A DNA stretch of 64,000 nucleotides. It comes from an uncultured Bacteroides sp. (GTDB lineage Bacteria > Bacteroidota > Bacteroidia > Cytophagales > Cyclobacteriaceae). Below are positions 62,214-64,000 of this stretch, in pieces. The first letter of the stretch is position 1. Each line of letters opens with the position of its first letter. The translations under genes were made by a program, and so were the position numbers. The notes beneath the pieces were generated by a model, which was not told the origin of the DNA, did not search any database, and saw nothing but the letters and a program-made list of their open reading frames with translations. Where the stretch lies: contig CABHOV010000046.1 of assembly GCA_902168185.1 (NCBI GenBank), positions 186,001 through 250,000 of the forward strand. The letters run 5' to 3'.

Positions 62214-63710
62214 TTATAAACTCCTTTGTCTCAGATGGCGGGGAATGAGAATCCATTCGAGTCCTTCGAAGATCAACTCTAAGGTGATGGCTAACAATGC
62301 CGATGGGATGGCGCCTTGTAAGATTAACGATGTATTGTTAAGAGCAAGTCCTGTTACTATAAATTCACCAAGACCTCCAGCCCCTATAAATGCTGCTAGT
62401 GTTGCTGTGCCTACATTGATCACGGCTGCGGTGCGGATTCCGGTGAGGATCATCGGCATGGCAAGGGGTATTTCTACGAGTCTCAGCCTTTGCATGCGTG
62501 TGAGGCCTATCGCCAATGCAACTTTCTTTAATGGAGGATCTACTGCAAATAGTCCGATTACCGTATTGCGTAAAATGGGAAGCAGTGCATAGAGAAATAA
62601 AGCGATGATGGCGGGTATAGTGCCGATGCCGGCCAGTGGAATCAATAAGGCTAGCAGTGCTATAGATGGAATGGTTTGCAATATACCGGTTGCATATAAA
62701 ATCGCTTTTGAAAAAAGAGGATATAGATATAGCAATATCCCTAATGGGACAGCCAGCAAAATAGCCGCGAACAACGCAAAAAATGTAAGCTGTATATGTA
62801 CCCAGGTCTTTTGAAGAATGGTGGCTATATCTGCGTCAGAGGCCACTGATTTAGTTTTTCCAATAAGGTTCTTTGTCAAAAGAAATTCCTGTGCGATAGC
62901 GCGATGCGATTTTTTTTCGAACAATGCCTGAGAGTTCAGGCGCTGCATGGTCTCCTCATTTATAGTACCGGTTAATTTATGAAGCGATGTGCGTGCTTTT
63001 TCAGGCAACGATAAGGTATAGAATGAGACAGCCTGGTAATCAGGAAAAAACTTCTTGTCATCTTCCAGCACAAAAAGGCTATAGCGCTTGATTTCACCAT
63101 CGGTTGAATATGCATCCGTTATATCAATCTTATTCTCAAGGATTGCCTGATATGCCAAACCATGCTCAAGGCCTGTTGGCTTTTGTGAAAGTGAATAATG
63201 TTGTGCAAGATTTATCCATCCATCAGCACGCTTCAACAGCTCGAAGCTGAGTCCTATCTTTAGTTCAGGGTGTTGCTTCAAATCGGAAATAGTCTTCACA
63301 TGAAGCTTATCAGCCAATGCAACAGGAAGCACCAGCGCATATGTATTATTGAAACCGTATGGGCTTGAAATGCCAAGCTGAAATTTCGTGCGCAGTATAT
63401 CAGCAGCTTGTTGCATGTCGAGCGTTCGCTCTGCCTGCAGGATCTCTGCCGCAATGGTCCCTGTATACTCAGGATATACATCTATAGCACCGGTGCGCAG
63501 GGCTTCGAAACTAACAGCAGTTCCCCCCAGATTAAATTTACGTTCTACTGTAAAACCACCGTCTTCGAGAATGAGCGCGATCATCTCACTCAATATATAC
63601 CCTTCGTTAAAGTGCTTAGCCCCAACACGAATAACAGTAGCAGTATCCTGACTTTGCGCCATACCGACAACAAAATGCACAAACAGTATAATGATTAGAA
63701 TTCGTTTCAT
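62214..63710 (-). CDS. Fused substrate-binding protein and permease of a betaine-type ABC transporter
   Basis: A 498-residue fusion in the OpuB/OpuC/EgtU superfamily. A signal peptide (ending MAQSQ) is followed by an osmoprotectant-type binding domain (about 25-285: VGAKHFNEGYILSEMI, AIDVYPEYTGTI, FELLKRADGW). The remaining residues 295-490 form an OpuB-type permease with about five helices and the conserved VGTATLAAFIGAGGLGEFI loop. In EgtU-like proteins the permease usually comes first, so the binding-domain-first order is notable. It imports quaternary ammonium compounds such as glycine betaine, choline, carnitine or possibly ergothioneine; aromatic-cage residues cannot be judged by eye. 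It overlaps the ATPase gene by 4 bases. Confidence 0.9.
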   Translation of the reverse strand: MKRILIIILFVHFVVGMAQSQDTATVIRVGAKHFNEGYILSEMIALILEDGGFTVERKFNLGGTAVSFEALRTGAIDVYPEYTGTIAAEILQAERTLDMQQAADILRTKFQLGISSPYGFNNTYALVLPVALADKLHVKTISDLKQHPELKIGLSFELLKRADGWINLAQHYSLSQKPTGLEHGLAYQAILENKIDITDAYSTDGEIKRYSLFVLEDDKKFFPDYQAVSFYTLSLPEKARTSLHKLTGTINEETMQRLNSQALFEKKSHRAIAQEFLLTKNLIGKTKSVASDADIATILQKTWVHIQLTFFALFAAILLAVPLGILLYLYPLFSKAILYATGILQTIPSIALLALLIPLAGIGTIPAIIALFLYALLPILRNTVIGLFAVDPPLKKVALAIGLTRMQRLRLVEIPLAMPMILTGIRTAAVINVGTATLAAFIGAGGLGEFIVTGLALNNTSLILQGAIPSALLAITLELIFEGLEWILIPRHLRQRSL

Positions 63711-64000
63711 TTTCTGCTTGTATAGTTATACTTGGTTTGCTCAATCGTAGCTTTATCACCAGTGGTTTTTATCTGCCCATGCTCCAGCAACACAAACCTG
63801 TCAGCAAGAATCTGAGCTTCTTCCCAATCATGAGAAACCAGCAAGATCGTGCGGGGTTCACTTTTCTGAATATCAATTAAGTGATCATAGATAGAATGCT
63901 TTGTCTCATAATCCAGCGAAGCAAAAGGCTCATCCATTAGTAGAACCGGAGGCTCAAGCAACATGGCACGACATAGCCCGGCACGCTGCTGTTCTCCTCC
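63707..64000 (-). CDS. Betaine-type ABC transporter ATPase, 5' part cut off by window edge
   Basis: The C-terminal 97 residues of an ATPase, open to the window end. The signature GGEQQR is followed directly by Walker B VLLMDEPFASLD, switch histidine in LVSHDWEEA, and a short C-terminus. It is the ATP-binding subunit of the preceding fusion transporter, resembling the OpuBA/EgtV type; a CBS tail, present in OpuCA/ProV, is missing. Walker A lies beyond the window. Confidence 0.9.
   Translation of the reverse strand, partial: GGEQQRAGLCRAMLLEPPVLLMDEPFASLDYETKHSIYDHLIDIQKSEPRTILLVSHDWEEAQILADRFVLLEHGQIKTTGDKATIEQTKYNYTSRK

Noticed and set aside
1-64000. CRISPR arrays, tRNA/rRNA genes, insertion sequences, prophage
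   Set aside because: No regularly spaced repeats, cloverleaf-like or rRNA-like stretches, transposase, integrase or phage genes were seen.

Overview
The window looks like chromosomal DNA of a Bacteroidota bacterium, most likely from the Cytophagales/Chryseolinea-like part of the phylum. Reasons are a SusC/SusD pair with signal peptides, MacB/FtsX-type permeases of the long Bacteroidota form, Tat- and lipoprotein-type secreted enzymes, TANNTTTG-like promoter elements and little use of Shine-Dalgarno sequences. Species cannot be named from sequence alone. I see no rRNA, tRNA, CRISPR array, insertion sequence, prophage or replication origin. Gene density is high and most genes are intact; only the last gene runs off the edge.

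Layout. 0.1-6.2 kb: a YciF-type ferritin-like protein with a histone-like tail, a tandem pair of DUF421 membrane proteins with zinc ribbons, a small membrane protein, a PepSY-like secreted protein and a large FtsX-type permease. 6.4-18.2 kb: a glycan region with a carbamoyltransferase, five glycosyltransferases (one fused to phosphoheptose isomerase GmhA), GmhB, HldE and an MFS transporter. Together these encode ADP-heptose synthesis and heptose-containing surface glycan assembly. 18.4-18.8 kb: a SWIB-domain protein with a histone H1-like tail. 18.9-23.4 kb: an unrecognised four-gene operon of envelope proteins ending in an 841-residue leucine-rich-repeat protein built of three super-repeats. 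23.8-30.1 kb: susC-susD-Tat phosphoesterase, an uptake operon without carbohydrate-active enzymes. 30.4-35.3 kb: a lone receiver protein, a small unknown, thioredoxin, a purple-acid-phosphatase-like enzyme and polyphosphate kinase.

35.4-42.0 kb: stress and detoxification genes, namely a cupin, an MhqD-like esterase, two MhqO/MhqE-type ring-cleaving dioxygenases, a DMT-family membrane protein, an AraC regulator, a pirin, an FMN reductase and a YceI protein. 42.1-45.1 kb: an HD-domain protein with a 783-residue GAF-like protein. 45.4-52.3 kb: a TetR-controlled tripartite ABC-2 efflux operon (TolC, HlyD, two ATPases, two permeases), with the same palindromic operator before the regulator and before tolC. 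52.5-55.8 kb: a retropepsin-like protease and aconitase. 56.6-62.1 kb: the ergothioneine genes egtB and egtD, followed in the same direction by a cNMP-binding histidine kinase, a receiver/glutaredoxin-like/thioredoxin-reductase-like fusion lacking its redox cysteines, and a UBP-type zinc-finger protein. 62.2-64.0 kb: a betaine-type (OpuB/EgtU-like) binding-protein/permease fusion and its ATPase, cut by the window edge.

The most interesting items are the GT-GmhA fusion in a heptose operon linked to a carbamoyltransferase, the four-gene LRR envelope operon, the cysteine-less redox-sensor module next to egtBD and a possible thiol-betaine transporter, and a genome-style bias for isoleucine codon ATA after a T.
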